64,000 nt of DNA from Orychophragmus violaceus (GCA_030180135.1 CM058229.1:43241522-43305521); one strand, 5' to 3'; numbered from the stretch's first letter, positions 1 through 11,919 are shown. The notes: generated from the letters alone by a model not told the origin. Made by a program: numbers and translations.

Positions 1-1358
1 TCTGTTATGAGAACAACCGTCGTGTGGATGATGATATATTTTGCAATCCTGTCAATCTTCAGTTAGATGATCTCGATAAGCTTCTCAATGAAATCCCAGA
101 TGCACCAGGGGCTGCTCAGAGTCAAATGAATGATCTTTCTGGTGTTCTTCAGGTCAGTTTCCTCTCTCGTTTAATATGCTCATTTTGTTGTGCTTCCCTC
201 ACTTAATAGATACTTGTACTTGCAGGGTAATAGCAAAGAAGAGATACAGAGCACATTGCTGAATAATTCATCTGGAGAGTTTCTTTCCCCCTGGGAAGTC
301 GGAAAGCTCTTGCCAAATTGCCAGCCATACAATAGTCACTGGAGTTTTCAGTCAAATCTGAGGTCAGCAAACTCATTTGAGGCCAAGTCAGCTTTCAATA
401 CCTCTGGTATGACACCTTTCGTGTTTGGGAAGGAGGATTACATTGAAATGGATGATCTTCTGATCTCTGAGCTCGAAGCTTCTTCAACTGAGAAACCCTC
501 ACAGTTGTTGAACCATGGTGAATTTGGCAATGTTAATGAGTTTGACCAATTGTTCCATGACGTTTCCATGTCTTTGGATATAGAACCTGTTTTCCAGGGA
601 ACTTCTATAGATATGTCTTCTCTGAGTGGTTTTGCTAACAACGGAAGTCAATTCCTTTATCAACAACAGTTTCAGGACCAAACGCTTGAGAACCAGGTGA
701 ACAGCTTCATGGATCCTAACCCAAATGTCAATCAATTCACTGATAATATGTGGTTTAAAGATGCTCACGCTGATCTGTATAATCAACCACAATCTTCTTC
801 TGTAGCATTTGCTTCACCTTCATCAGGTACTTAAAACTCGTGTTGTTCTCGTCAAGTTAAGCGCTAATGCTTTTTCTGCATTAGTATTTCACCTGAACCA
901 AGACATGTATATATATATTATTCCTCGCCCTCTTGTATAAATCTTTTAGCGTGATAAGCAATTCCGCTGATACTTGGTGAATACCAATTTTCTTAGGTGT
1001 GATGCCTGAATCTACGAATCCTACTGTGAGTGTAAATTCCCAAAACCAACAAGGCCAAAATGGTGGTGGAACAAGGAGCCAGTTCTCATCAGCTCTGTGG
1101 GCATTGATGGACTCAATACCTTCAACACCAGCCTCTGCCTGTGAGGGTCCACTTAACAGGACATTTGTGCGTATGTCTAGTTTGAGCCGCATCAGGTTCA
1201 ACGGGACGTCAGTGACTACTAGCAAAGTCACCGTAGCTAAGAAGCGTATTGGAAACAGAGGTTTTCTTGTCTTGTCAATTGTGGGTGCTTTGTGTGCCAT
1301 CTTATGGGTGTTCATCGTAGCTACAGTTGGAGCCTTGGGAAGGCCTGTCTTATCGTGA
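1..1358 (+). CDS. NAC transcription factor with C-terminal membrane anchor (NTL type), 3' part only
   Basis: Three exons can be joined: 1-152, 226-826 and 997-1358, with GT-AG introns at 153-225 and 827-996. The reading frame is already open at position 3, so the N-terminal NAC DNA-binding domain lies upstream of the window. The visible part is an acidic, Ser/Asn/Gln-rich regulatory region. It ends with a block containing SALWALMDSIPSTPASA and RMSSLSRIRFNG, followed by a single hydrophobic segment (about FLVLSIVGALCAILWVFIVA) seven residues or so from the stop at 1356-1358. This layout is that of NAC-with-transmembrane (NTL) factors, which are held in a membrane, usually the ER, and are released by proteolysis to enter the nucleus during stress. 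Family membership rests on the C-terminal pattern because the NAC domain is not seen. I cannot assign the paralogue. No frameshift or stop is present, so this is probably a working gene. Confidence 0.85.
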
Positions 1359-2344
1359 CCTAGACGCTTTGATTCAGGATAAGATAGAAGAAAGCATGAC
1401 CCACATTTGGTGAGCATGGAATTGATATATGAGTCTTTGATTCTGTATAGAGTTTGAAAGAGTTGCTAAAATATTTCTTAACTAAAGGTTTTTTTCGTCT
1501 CCATTCTCATTGGATATCTTCTCTTTATAATGGTTATCATAGGCATGATTGCAAAAATGTCTACGAAATTGAAGTCACTCTAAAACTATCCTCACTCTAC
1601 TTCTTCCTTTCTTCCGTTAATATCCTCTTAATAATTTGGGTATTCATGATAATGTCATCATCAGATTGATGTTTTTACCAAAAGACATTAATATTTCCCA
1701 TCTAATTTAATTATGAAACTGTCATTTTTTTCTATTCACCCAATCACCACTAACAACCAAATTTGAGCTCTTAATATTTCACACAACCAATTTCGAACTA
1801 TTCAAGCTTTATATTAGAGTTTATAACCTTGTATTCTCCTATTTCATCTCCAATTTCATCCAAAAAAACTCTCTAGTTCACGTTTATTTTTTTTATTTTT
1901 TTTAATCTCTTGCGATTTTAGTTATCCTTGCATCAAAATAGTTGGATTTGTTGGGTATTGATGTAATTAGAAGTTTTGGGCGCCTGATAAAAGTAAAAAC
2001 AAGCTCAAAACCAGATTTATAAGTTTTTTCACAAGATCCGCCGATTTTTAGATCTGTTTCGCGATTTCAAACTTCCCATGGAGTCTGATGGTCAACGATA
2101 GGGTAGTTTTACAATTGACTTTTAATTAGCACACCTTCAATGGCGTCTCGAAAATTTCTTTGGAAAAAAAAATATTTGTAATTGCTTGAAATTTAAGTTT
2201 TTATTCAACTTCTTATGTAGTCTGAAAAAACAATTGGGTGAATTTGACCGAAACTCGACTTTTTCTCAGCGGAATCCGAAGTTTAAAAATAAAAAAGGGT
2301 AGTGAGAGTAATTAACCAAAAATTTTAAATGTTGATCAAAATAA
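1359..2344. other. 3' flank of the NAC gene and AT-rich spacer
   Basis: The first few hundred bases should contain the 3' UTR of the NAC gene. I see no convincing coding region. The small open frames here have low-complexity translations without recognisable motifs. Confidence 0.5.
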
Positions 2345-4513
2345 GGAAAAGAATTTCACATATCTTTAGAAGTCTCAAATGCAAACTTTTGTCAGACGGC
2401 TAAAAATCTTAAATACCAATTTTAGTCAACGCCAAAAATACACCAAAATTTTTCTTCGCTATCTGAATATCATCTCAGACTGCAATAGAAGTCTGCTTTC
2501 CAAAGTCAACCCCAAATTTTTTTTGTCAACTCCAAAAATGCCACCTACTTTTTGTCAGACTGCAGTAGAAGTCTGAAAATCTCCAGACTTCTTGGAGAAG
2601 TCTAATAAAAAAAGTAAAATTTAAAATTCAATTGCAAATATATTCTTTTTGTTCTCAAACTTCATAAGTTGTCTGGAAAAAAGTCAAAAATTTACAAAGC
2701 AAATTGTGTGCACTATCTGAATCGCTGTCAGACTGCATCTGATGTCTGCTTAGTTTCATTTCTATAGTGAAATACCTTCTTTTGCATACTGCAATAGAGG
2801 TCTGGTAAAAACTATTGTCAGACTTCTTGGGAAGTCTGAAATGATAAATAAAAAATTAAAACGCAATTTTTGTATATTTGTGATGAATTTCGTTGATTTT
2901 AATTTTTATAAATGTGTGTTAGTTATACATGTTCCTCCTGTGATAGTTTTACATTCTTATGCTTGGTAATAATTTTTAATCAGTTTTTGAAAAATATTGA
3001 CAATGTATCTAATAGAATCAGACTTCGTGTGCAGTCTGAAGACTGTTATTGTTTTTTTTAATTTATTTAAAATATGTTTTAGCTTTCACATGTATTACAC
3101 TTAATTATGTTGCGCCTCTATCATTTTTATAAGATGATGTGTTATATTTATCTGATAATCAAATTTCTTAACTTATTGGTAATGTAACTAAGTTTATAAG
3201 CTTTTAACTCATAAGAATCAGACTTCGTTTGAAGTTTGAGTAGTTAACAAGATTTATGAATTACAAGCCTGGATTCCAACCTCTTTGGAAAGTAATATGG
3301 CTCAACCTTAAACCAAGCACCTGGAAAAAGTAAAAACACAGAACTCTTGCATTAGTTAGCGAACAAGTCTTCAAGAAATGGTTAATAAAGGATTGTTTGA
3401 TACCCTTCCCATGAACTACAGAATCTCATTGCTAGCTTACCCACAAGATGATGGTGCGGCAATAGTAACACGATCATCATCAGCGTTTACTCATGCAGAG
3501 AGAAAAAGAATGAGAAAATTGAATTGTATAATCAAAAGTCTTTGTCAAAAGTCCCAATTAGTTCGGTTAAAAAAACCTTTGAAAACACTAAATTAGATCA
3601 TATCCACTCACCTATTTCGCAGCTCAAAGAGAATCGGTTATTAATTACATACATAAAAACTCATATGAGAGAATAATCTTGAGAACCTTATTGGGTGAGA
3701 AATTCGAAAGAGGTTTTACAAAAGAGAGAGAAAGAGAGGTTGTAAGAGAAGGAAGAATGTGAAGATTTTTTTTTTGGCTGTTATATGTGTGGACAAGATT
3801 AGGTTTAGATAGGTGAAGAGAAATTGAAGGGAAATTTGTCAGGTCCGGATTTTTAACAATTGAAAATTGTAAAATATCTTGTATCAGACTTCATATGCAG
3901 TATGATAAAGAACTTCTGAACGGAGCGGAAATTGTGAAACTTCCAGGTGGAAATTTCTCGCCTTTTTAAAAAGTTTTCGTGTGAAAATTTTCAAAAACTT
4001 TCATCAGACTTCATAAGCAGTCAGAAATAAGACTTCACAAGAAGTCTAAATACTTGAACCCGATTTACCTAGAAGTATGATAAACTCTAAATCTAATAAT
4101 TACTACTTAAAAACCACCATATTATATAGAAAACTTATAACAAACATCAAACTCATTTAACATAGTCACAAACTAACCAGTTTATGTAAATGTAACATTA
4201 TGAATAAAAATTTCACGAACTCTCAATCTAACCCTACATATAAAAATATGATATCCAACTTCATATGTCAAACATAGATTAAACTACATGGTGTTTAGAA
4301 CTAAATTTACCTTCAATGATTAAATTTGACTAAAGTTTATGTAATTTTAATTTTTATACGTCAAAAATGCTTATGTGTAATTTATGTATTAAAATTTTGT
4401 ATCAAATTATTTTTTATAACTTTTCTAATTTAAAATTTCAATTTAAATACATCTCAGACTTCACTAAGAAGTCTGATCAACCTCAAAATTCAGACTTCGC
4501 GTGGAAGTCTGAA
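2345..4513. repeat. Dispersed array of CAGACTTC-N-GAAGTCTG palindromes
   Basis: About fourteen imperfect inverted-repeat units of roughly 22 bp occur here, with the form CAGACTTC, 4-7 bases, GAAGTCTG. Clear copies start near 2478, 2559, 2585, 2730, 2818, 3019, 3218, 3885, 4006, 4029, 4455 and 4491. A common variant has GCAGTCTG or an AATAGAAGTCTG right arm. Spacing is irregular (20 to 650 bp) and the DNA between them is AT-rich and not itself repeated. Such arrays of short palindromes resemble subterminal transposase-binding repeats of DNA transposons, but no terminal inverted repeat was found. No protein-coding gene is supported; the small open frame at 3378-3596 has no recognisable features. 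Confidence 0.6.
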
Positions 4514-4674
4514 AACTCTAAATCTAATATTTATCACTTATAAGTAAATATATTTAAACAAAATACCTAGGAAATATCAATTTCGTTAAATATATGCGCA
4601 TTATAAGATATATGTGCAAATTTAAAATTTCAAATAAAAATTTGAAAAACCATGAATATAACCCTAAAGTTATA

Positions 4675-4700
4675 TCTATACTATTAAAGTAGCAGTACAA
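4675..4700 (+). mobile_element. Candidate Helitron 5' terminus
   Basis: The sequence starting TCTATACTATTAAAGTAG directly after an A matches the style of 5' ends of Arabidopsis and Brassica Helitrons, which begin with TC and insert between A and T. No matching 3' end (hairpin followed by CTRR) was found downstream, so element length is unknown. If real, it could explain the captured gene pieces between 5.8 and 7.6 kb. Confidence 0.35.
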
Positions 4701-4875
4701 AACAAAAAATACCCAATGTTTTTCAATTATTTACGATCTATGCCATTGGTTTCCTTTTGATTCTTTTAATTCATTAAGGATACAAACAGTCTTTGACAAC
4801 AAATACAAGTTTTCGAGAGTTGTATTTAAACCTAATCTTTCTAGAGAAGCTTTTTCTCTTCCTGCACTCGCGTTA

Positions 4876-5663
4876 GAGCATCTCCAACCTTGTGCCAAAT
4901 TGAATGCCAAATTTCATTTTAGAATAAAATCTACTCCAATTCTATTTCATTTTCAATTGCAAAATAGCATAATGCTATTTTTTATTCCAAATATAGAACC
5001 ATCTAATTTTCGAATGCATTTTGCAATTGAACTTTTTTATTTATAAAACAGTCCTTCAAATTTTAAATATTTTTACTTTAAGACATAAATAATTATTTTG
5101 ATGATAATTTCCTTTTATTGATAATTATAGTTACTAAAACATTCTTATCTCTAAAATAAAAATGCAAATAACATTTTATTTAAATAGAAAACATAACAAA
5201 ACATATTAAATTTAAAATACTAAAAATAAAAACAACGGAAATACTCGGTTCCAAAACTTTCTTGCTCGATTTAGAAAAAATCAAAGATAAAGACACTCAT
5301 TTTTCACTTCGAAACGCATTAGTTGATCACTTATGGGAAAAATATTCAAATGAAGATGATTAAATTAAAATCTACTTTGTCTTGTTATTTCTATATAATA
5401 TAATGTGTTTTTTATATTATAATAGTTAAATTTAAATAATATAATAATTTATGAAAGTTTTGAAAAATAAATGGATCAATTTGTAAGTTTTGAAGAAAAT
5501 ATGTATAATTTGTAATTAATAATAAAAAAAAGAAAAAGAAAAATATATTTAAAATATTCAATTTCAAATGGAATATAGAATAATACATTGTAGAGAAACC
5601 CAATTGCATTTTGCATTTTTTCCATTTTGGAATGAAAAATGCAATTGAACGTTGGAGATGCTC
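4876..5663. mobile_element. Tourist-like (PIF/Harbinger) MITE with TTA target duplication
   Basis: Perfect 13-bp terminal inverted repeats GAGCATCTCCAAC (4876-4888) and GTTGGAGATGCTC (5651-5663) are flanked on both sides by TTA (4873-4875 and 5664-5666). This 3-bp duplication and the TIR sequence are characteristic of PIF/Harbinger-derived elements. The AT-rich interior of about 790 bp carries no transposase, so it is non-autonomous. Outside the TSD, about 38 bp (4826-4864 and 5665-5702) are also similar to each other, which suggests insertion between, or later duplication of, flanking DNA. Confidence 0.8.
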
Positions 5664-5850
5664 TTAAAACTCAATCTTCCTAGAGAAGTTTTTTCTCTTT
5701 CTGAAATATATAGCTATTGTTTAGTTGTTTTATTTCCTTAATCTACCCTGAAACCCTAATTTTTACAGAGCCCAATACCAGTTTCCCGATTTCGAAATTC
5801 TTCGCCGAGCTATTCGAGGTAATCGGTCGAAGGTGGAAGTAAGATATAAC

Positions 5851-5949
5851 ATGAACAAATAAAGGAAGATTTTACGCAGAGCTGTTGATCAGATTGAACA
5901 ATGGATTCAAGAAGAAAACAAGCCAGCAGGCGGAGGAAACAAGTCCTGA
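5851..5949 (+). pseudogene. Short unidentified ORF remnant, interrupted at codon 4
   Basis: A 33-codon frame begins at an ATG at 5851 and ends at TGA 5947-5949, but codon 4 is TAA. After the stop it reads a plausible soluble peptide (AVDQIEQWIQEENKPAGGG). Upstream lies 5'-UTR-like sequence, with CCTGAAACCCTAAT near 5746 and a purine/pyrimidine-mixed leader. I do not recognise the protein. It may be a captured gene 5' end, in line with the VIH fragment just downstream. Confidence 0.3.
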
Positions 5950-6468
5950 AACAGCAACCGATCAATTTTTTTAGCTTTATTTTGCCCGTTTGTTTAGATC
6001 ATGTTTCTCATATTGCCCAGATTTTTGTTTTCTTTATTTTTTGTGATTTGTTGATTACTACACCACAGTCGAGGAATTGATAGATCTGGGATCTGAAAAG
6101 CTAAAGAAGGTAATGACCTCTCCATTAGATTTTTATTTTATATTCCCAAATCTTCCTGTTTTTATTTTTCTTCACAAGCATTATCGCTATTGCTCTCTGC
6201 CTTGTGATCATCACTGTTTCACTGGTAAGTCTCTCCTCGTCTTCTTCTCTGCGAGATTTTCTTCAAGGATTTGTTTCGTTTTACCCTAGTTCCAATTTTG
6301 TCTTCTTTTCTGAGCTGATCATATCTTCGTTTTAAAACTGACGAGATTTAGTCGCTGTTGGTGATTGTTTGATTTTGATTTTGTGATTCTGTGAATATTA
6401 GAAGAGAGGAGACGATACGTCGTTGTGTAAAGCGAGGAAACTGTAGCTAGAGAGAGAGAAAGGGGAGA

Positions 6469-6767
6469 ATGGAGGTGGAAGAAGGAGCAAGTGTTGGGAA
6501 GATTAAGATTGGTGTCTGCGTCATGAAAAAGAAGGTGAAATGCGGCTCCGAGGTTCTGTTTCCTTTTTTTTATTCCTTCTACTGACGAACAGATTCAGAC
6601 CTTCTGTTTTTTTTTTTTTTCTGAACCCTCTTAATGAATCATTCTGAGTGATCATATTCGATTGTGTTGTGTTATCGCTCATAGATTGTTTGTTGTGGGG
6701 GTTATAGGTATTCTCAGCTCCCATGGGCCAAATTCTGGACAGATTGGAGTCGTTTGGTGAATTTGAG
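6469..6767 (+). pseudogene. First two coding exons of a VIP1/VIH inositol-pyrophosphate kinase (gene fragment)
   Basis: Exon 1 (6469-6552) encodes 28 residues including KIKIGVCVMKKKVKCGSE. Exon 2 (6708-6767) encodes VFSAPMGQILDRLESFGEFE. Together they match the N-terminus of plant diphosphoinositol pentakisphosphate kinases (VIP1/VIH), which start with a short acidic stretch and then this ATP-grasp pre-domain. A GT follows exon 1 although it is a weak donor (GTTCTG), and exon 2 is bounded by ATAG and GTAACC. UTR-like sequence precedes the ATG. The next family block (HFGDKVIL and so on) is absent from the following kilobases, so the piece cannot make the kinase or phosphatase domains. I infer a captured or truncated gene fragment. 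Recognition of the exons is fairly secure; the capturing element is not known. Confidence 0.75.
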
Positions 6768-7266
6768 GTAACCTTACTCATTTATATGGGCTTCTGTTTT
6801 GTGCTCTTATACTTTTTTTTGGCAAATGTTATTGCGAGTGCATTTAAAGGTTATGCGTGCATAAATATTTTATAGTTTGAGGCTCCCATCGATGAGGTAA
6901 TAATAAATACAGATCAAACCCGTTTTCTACTAAATTTGCTGTCAGTACATGACGCTTTGGGGTTTTTAAGTTTGCTAATGCATGAACAATTTGAACCATG
7001 GCTTAAACATCATTCTTTAGAAAATTTTCCTGATTCCTTTCCAAGGAATCATTTACCTATAGAAATATGTGGAGATGTAGTCAGTATAGGTTTGGATGGT
7101 TCTTAAGGAACTTGCAGAGTTAAGCCTCAATGAAGTTATTAGTTGGACTTGTCTGCTGGCTAGCATGTTTAGAGCTTGGGAATAAATAAGTTTTGTGATT
7201 CTTCTTGGCCACAAAAAGAATCGTATGATCAGGTTCTTTTGTATCTGTTTTTTTAACAAAACACAG

Positions 7267-7585
7267 AATCAACAAGGGAGCTGTCTGAAGAAAGCACCTG
7301 GAGTTTATATTATAGATGACCGCACTCTAGCACCTTCCCTACTCCACTTGATGTCTCTAACAAAGACGATGTAGCGGTTGGTAGGAACAGACAAGATGTG
7401 TCTCAAGATGGCAATTTCGGGCAAGTAAAACTTCACACTTTCTATTGAATTTGGACCAAATGAGTTTTTCTATTTGATTAATGGCTACAACTTTGTGAAT
7501 TCAGGCTGGAAATATTTGTGTGAAAATCAAATACGCAAAAGGAGCTGCTCTAAATGATGTTCAGATCGCTGATTTGCTTCTCTGA
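7267..7585 (+). pseudogene. Two exon-like pieces of an unidentified gene, ending in a natural stop
   Basis: After an acceptor ACACAG at 7261-7266, a frame reads with normal amino-acid composition (contains STRELSEESTWSLYY and, after one TGA codon, VAVGRNRQDVSQDGNFGQ). It reaches a donor GTAAAA at 7425. A second piece begins after TTCAG at 7505 in the same phase and reads AGNICVKIKYAKGAALNDVQ to TGA at 7583-7585. I do not recognise the family. A short block FEAPIDE near 6880-6900 may be a further exon. Position downstream of the VIH exons suggests a chimeric, captured transcript. One in-frame stop argues it is not functional. Confidence 0.35.
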
Positions 7586-7644
7586 TTTGGAATCCCTCGC
7601 TTGGCTTCTCATGATTCTTGACATGACATCTATGTATCACATTA

Positions 7645-7746
7645 GAGCATGAACATCCTTGAAACCCACTAGGGGTTTCTAAAAAAAAATTTTAATAATA
7701 TTTTTTTTTTAAGAAACTTACCTAAGAAACTACGATGTATGTGCTC
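7645..7746. mobile_element. Short MITE (102 bp) with TTA target duplication
   Basis: GAGCATGAACATC at the left end and an imperfect inverse ending ATGTGCTC at the right end are flanked by TTA at 7642-7644 and 7747-7749. The interior can fold back (GGGTTTCT and AAGAAACT blocks). It has the same TSD as the larger element at 4876-5663 and belongs to the Tourist-like type, but its TIR sequence differs. Confidence 0.65.
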
Positions 7747-7749
7747 TTA

Positions 7750-9569
7750 GAGCCAAGAATTTGTCTCAATTTTGTTGTGTGGGTTTCTTTTGTTTCATTG
7801 TTTGACCATTTTTTGTTACTTTTCATTATGAAGTCGTCTAAGAAATCTGAATCATCCCCACGATTGATGGATGCGTTATTAAGCGATTTACACGACTGAT
7901 AGTGCGTTGAAAACGGGTGAATTTCTGAGAGATGTGTGATTGGTTTATCTGTGTAACAGTGGTTTTACCAAAAATCACCTTAATAAATACAAAATATAAT
8001 TATAGAAAACGTATAAAATAATTTTTCAGATGGGTGTTATAAAAGATTGAGGTAATATTCTTATTACGGTTTTCGATTTCAATGTTACCATTTAAATTTG
8101 ATCATTTGTTACTTTTAATTTCCGTAGACCAACTATACATCATTACAAGAGAAGATCAATTGATATTATAGTGAATCATATGATTATAAAAGTAAATATC
8201 TTTAAGAATAAGTAAATATATTTTTCTTTTTTGACAGATTCTTCACTATACAAGATACAACTATTTTTTATGTCGATACGTTTTTCAAGCAAAAACGTAT
8301 TTGATATGGCGAGAAAAGAATGAGAAAAAGTATGGAAAAGATTCTCTCCCTACCACTACTCTCATTTGAAATATCAATTCAAATGGGACAGAATAGAATC
8401 ACTTCTATTACGGATATAGGTGCAGCCAAATACGAAGAAGCAATGCGAGTTTGGTTTGCAAGTACACAATTTTCTTGAAGTTCCTATATCTATATTTGAA
8501 TAGTTTTTTCTGCTTTTGTCCAAAACACATTATTATAATCTGTTGTAAAAACAAAATATTTTTCTTTTTTGAATTAATTTAATATTTTTGCAAAAAAAAA
8601 AAATTTGTTAAATAAATTTAGGTTATACCAACTAACAAATACATACAAATATTTATTTTTTAATTTATGTAAATGCAGGTTTGATAGGAGAATATTTTAT
8701 ACTGGGTCTCATGAGATTTCATAACAACAACACTTTTTTTTTTCCATAACAACAACACTTACGCGTGCTGGTCTTACTTCCTATAATCACCATTGTATAT
8801 ATTTTTATAACGGCAAAAAAATAATTATTCCTTTTAGGCTTTTACTTCACCTAAACATCTAAAACTACGCTGTATTTTATAACTCTTACCAGATTAAATT
8901 TGAATATGACTTTTAACTTTTTGATATTTATTGTTCCTTTTAATTTTGGATTAATTTCCAAGCATCGAGTCTACAACAGTAACATCAAATATATTCAGGT
9001 GCAAATACTCTTTGGTCTTGTGGTTGTCAAACTAATAAAAAAAAAAAGTTGACTTAGATTTTACATGTTTTGTATTTGCATGTTTCCAATCTTTTTCTCA
9101 TTGAGGAAATCTATAAAAGTTCACACCAATACTCCAATAGAAGTATATGCGTAGAGATTAGGGATTTCACAAAAGTACAATTGTAAAAAATAGCAAATCT
9201 TGAGGGATCATTCACATGTACGCGTGTTGTTTATACATTTGGTGGACCAGGCAAAGACGAAGGAAGTCGAGCTTTCGTTCAAACTACAGTATTTGTTATC
9301 ATACTTAGGTTTAGCATGTCAATGTTTCGCCTAAAGTCTCACTCACTCATAACACTAATGGGAGTTTATATTCGATTCGTTTTTTGGATGAAAAGACATA
9401 ATGTAGTTTTACATAATGAGACAAAAACTAAAACAATACACAATACCGACTGCTATATGACCAATATAAATGGCAACTATCAATAATCATTATTGTGAAG
9501 GAGTAGTTTTGCATTACTTTCAATTTCATGGGTATTTTTTTTAGAATCAATTTAGGAGCATAAACATCA
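7750..9569. other. AT-rich spacer without recognisable gene
   Basis: No supported coding region. A short direct repeat, CATAACAACAACACTT, occurs twice at about 8720-8760 around a T-run. Confidence 0.5.
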
Positions 9570-9909
9570 ATTCCCCCTTATCATATTCAAGTATTCCTCG
9601 CATATTGGATCCTGATTTTTCTCACATATTGGTTCTTGGAAGTTTTCGGCATTGTCAGATAGCATGTTGAAATCTCCAATGGGCTTCGGGATTTGATCGT
9701 CTAGAACTTGAATATCAGGATAACCACTCCATGCTCCACCTTCCGCCACGTGATGACTTGTTGAAGCTTCGCCATCGTACTGACAATTTTTCTCCATGTT
9801 GCATCCACGTATAATAATTATCCGTAAATCTCTTATTCATTAAGTGATTCAGTATAGTATCAAAATCGCTTTGCTTCTGGTTCTGGCATCTCTTACGCGG
9901 ACAGCACAA
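9570..9909 (-). pseudogene. CACTA (En/Spm) TNP2 N-terminal fragment with transposase-associated domain
   Basis: Reading from 9909 leftward, the translation contains CCPRKRCQNQKQSDFDT and then LMNKRFTDNYYTWMQHGE. This is the Cys-rich, HL...GF...Y..W..HGE pattern of the transposase-associated domain (PF13963) at the N-terminus of CACTA TNP2 proteins. A frameshift follows, and the other frame (9567-9797) continues with acidic sequence ending QDPICEEYLNMIRGN. No DDE catalytic domain is present. It lies just inside the CACTA-type terminal repeats at 10120-10869, on the strand expected if that terminus is the 5' end of the element. It is a dead remnant. Confidence 0.65.
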
Positions 9910-10119
9910 CGTTCCGCTCTCTAGAAAAGAAGGCTGACTACAAGCAAAAGAAACAAAAAAGTTTAAACCCTCGTTAAAAATTTTAGAGACACTATGATCG
10001 GAACGTTTTATAGGTTAATACATCCACTCTCTCAATTCGAAAAAAATCAGACATGTTTATACTAATTTTTGATAACTCTCAATGGTTAAGTTCTTGCGTA
10101 ATTTATAGATTTCACTAAC

Positions 10120-10869
10120 CACGGATTGCCACAAATATTTTCGTGGCTAAAAAATATATTCTTTGCGAAAAAATTTGGTTTAAAGTGTATTGAGTTCTCG
10201 TTGAATAAAGGGTATGATCTTTTCAATCATGTGTAGTATCTGCATAGCCACGAATAGCCATAAAAAATTTTGTGGCTATATTACGTTAGCCACGGATAGC
10301 CACAAAAATATTCGTGGCTACCAGAATAGCTACGAATTTCCACAAACTTTTTTGTGGCTAACTCGAATAAATTGTATACCGACATGAATAGACTATACAC
10401 ATGCATGATTGACATATCAACTTGTGAGTGGATGATATGACTAAGGTCATAAGCCAGCGATATCCACGATATATTTCGTGGCAATAGATATTTTAATAGC
10501 CACAGATAGCCACAAAACTATTTGTGGCTAAATCCACAATTAGCCATGAATTCATTTCGTAGCTAGATAGCCATGGTAATTTCGTGGCTATTCGTGGCTA
10601 ATAGTTTCCATGAAATATTTGTTGTTATTCGTGGCTTATTTACCACGAATAGCTACAAAGTTGTTTGTGGATAATTTGCCACAATTTTTTTTTGTGGCTG
10701 GTTGTGGAAAAATTCTTTTATGAAGTGTGTTTCGTGGTTATTTGCCATGAATAGCCACGAAATTAGAAAATCGATTTTCGTGGCTATTTCCTAGCTATTT
10801 GTGGCTGGTTTTAAATAGCTACGAAACTTTCGTGGCTAGTCCGTGACTATTTCGTTGTTTTCTTGTAGT
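10120..10869 (-). repeat. CACTA subterminal repeat array and terminus (GCCACGAA / TTCGTGGCTA units)
   Basis: Dozens of short units built on GCCACGAAT and its inverse TTCGTGGCTA occur in both orientations, forming many potential hairpins. The block ends at TTTTCTTGTAGTA near 10869, the inverse of the CACTACAAGAAAA terminus used by many plant CACTA elements, with one changed base. CACTA transposase (TNPA-type) binds such subterminal repeats. Together with the TNP2 N-terminal fragment at 9570-9909 this is the 5' end of a truncated minus-strand element; its other end was not found. Confidence 0.75.
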
Positions 10870-11480
10870 AATTGTCTCATGATATGGCTCGGCAATTTGA
10901 CAATGAACGGCTCGCCATTTTTCATCCAAAATTTCTTATGCAGACATTTTCTGCTAAGCTTAAACCATTTTCTTCCTTTCTGAGCCGTAATTTTTTACCT
11001 TCAGTGATCGTCTTGGTCCCACTTCCAAATTGTTTGAACATCAGACGTCCTCCGAGCTTCAATTTCCGAGTCATCCAACTAACTAAATGCGTCGGCAAAA
11101 CCATCCTTCCACGTATCTCGGCGAATTACAAGAAAAATATCCTCATTGACAAGCGCAATTTACCCGAGAAAAATCATCGACCGACACCTACGTAGTTTTG
11201 GTCGATACCAAGCAACATATGACGAGCCGGTTCTTGTGACGAGCCATTAATTTTTAACTAAATTAGTCAAGACGAGCCAAGTAAATTAGTCGAAACAATG
11301 GATTGGGCCAAGGAGAGAAATTTGGGATTTCATAAGCTTGGGTCACAATCTTTTTTTGTCTCAGAAGATTAAGTCAAGCCATGAGAAGATAAAACAAAGA
11401 AAAAGGAAATAAGAAAAAATAATTCAGAACATAAAACAATAATAACTTAAAAAAGTAAAAATAAATAAAGGCAAATCTTC
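10870..11480. other. Spacer, no supported gene
   Basis: Overlapping open frames exist on both strands at 10872-11195, but neither has recognisable domains or convincing composition. Confidence 0.4.
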
Positions 11481-11919
11481 GAGATAATCGTCAGATATTT
11501 TGAGTTAGTAACAGAATAAATCACTTCCCACAAAATTATTACACTAACATACACTTTAAGATTCACGGGTACTTTTATCATTGTACGATTTTTTAATACC
11601 ATTTTACCCTTGCCCTTTTATCTTTCTCTCCTCCTTTATTTTTGTTTCTTAACTCTACGGTTTTTTTTTATCTCACTCTCTTTCTTTTTTCCCTCTCTCC
11701 TCTACATCTTTCTTTTTATTTTTCTCTCATTTCTATATTCTCTTCTTTATCTTTTAATTTCTTTGTTAAAAATCATAAAATATTTCTTTTAATACTATAG
11801 ATTATAATTCTTTTTATCTATTTAATGACATCCATGTTGATATATTTGTCCATATGGTGTAGACATTTGTGTCTATGTGTATGTGTTCACCATTTAGTGT
11901 CCACAATTGTATCCACTAT

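Noticed and set aside
5851..9560. Search for a Helitron 3' end (hairpin plus CTRR) to close the element starting at 4675
   Set aside because: No convincing hairpin followed by CTRR and T was found, so only the 5' candidate is reported.
10120..10869. Regular short repeats that could suggest a CRISPR-like array
   Set aside because: Units are palindromic, in both orientations, irregularly spaced, and end in a CACTA terminus in a plant genome.
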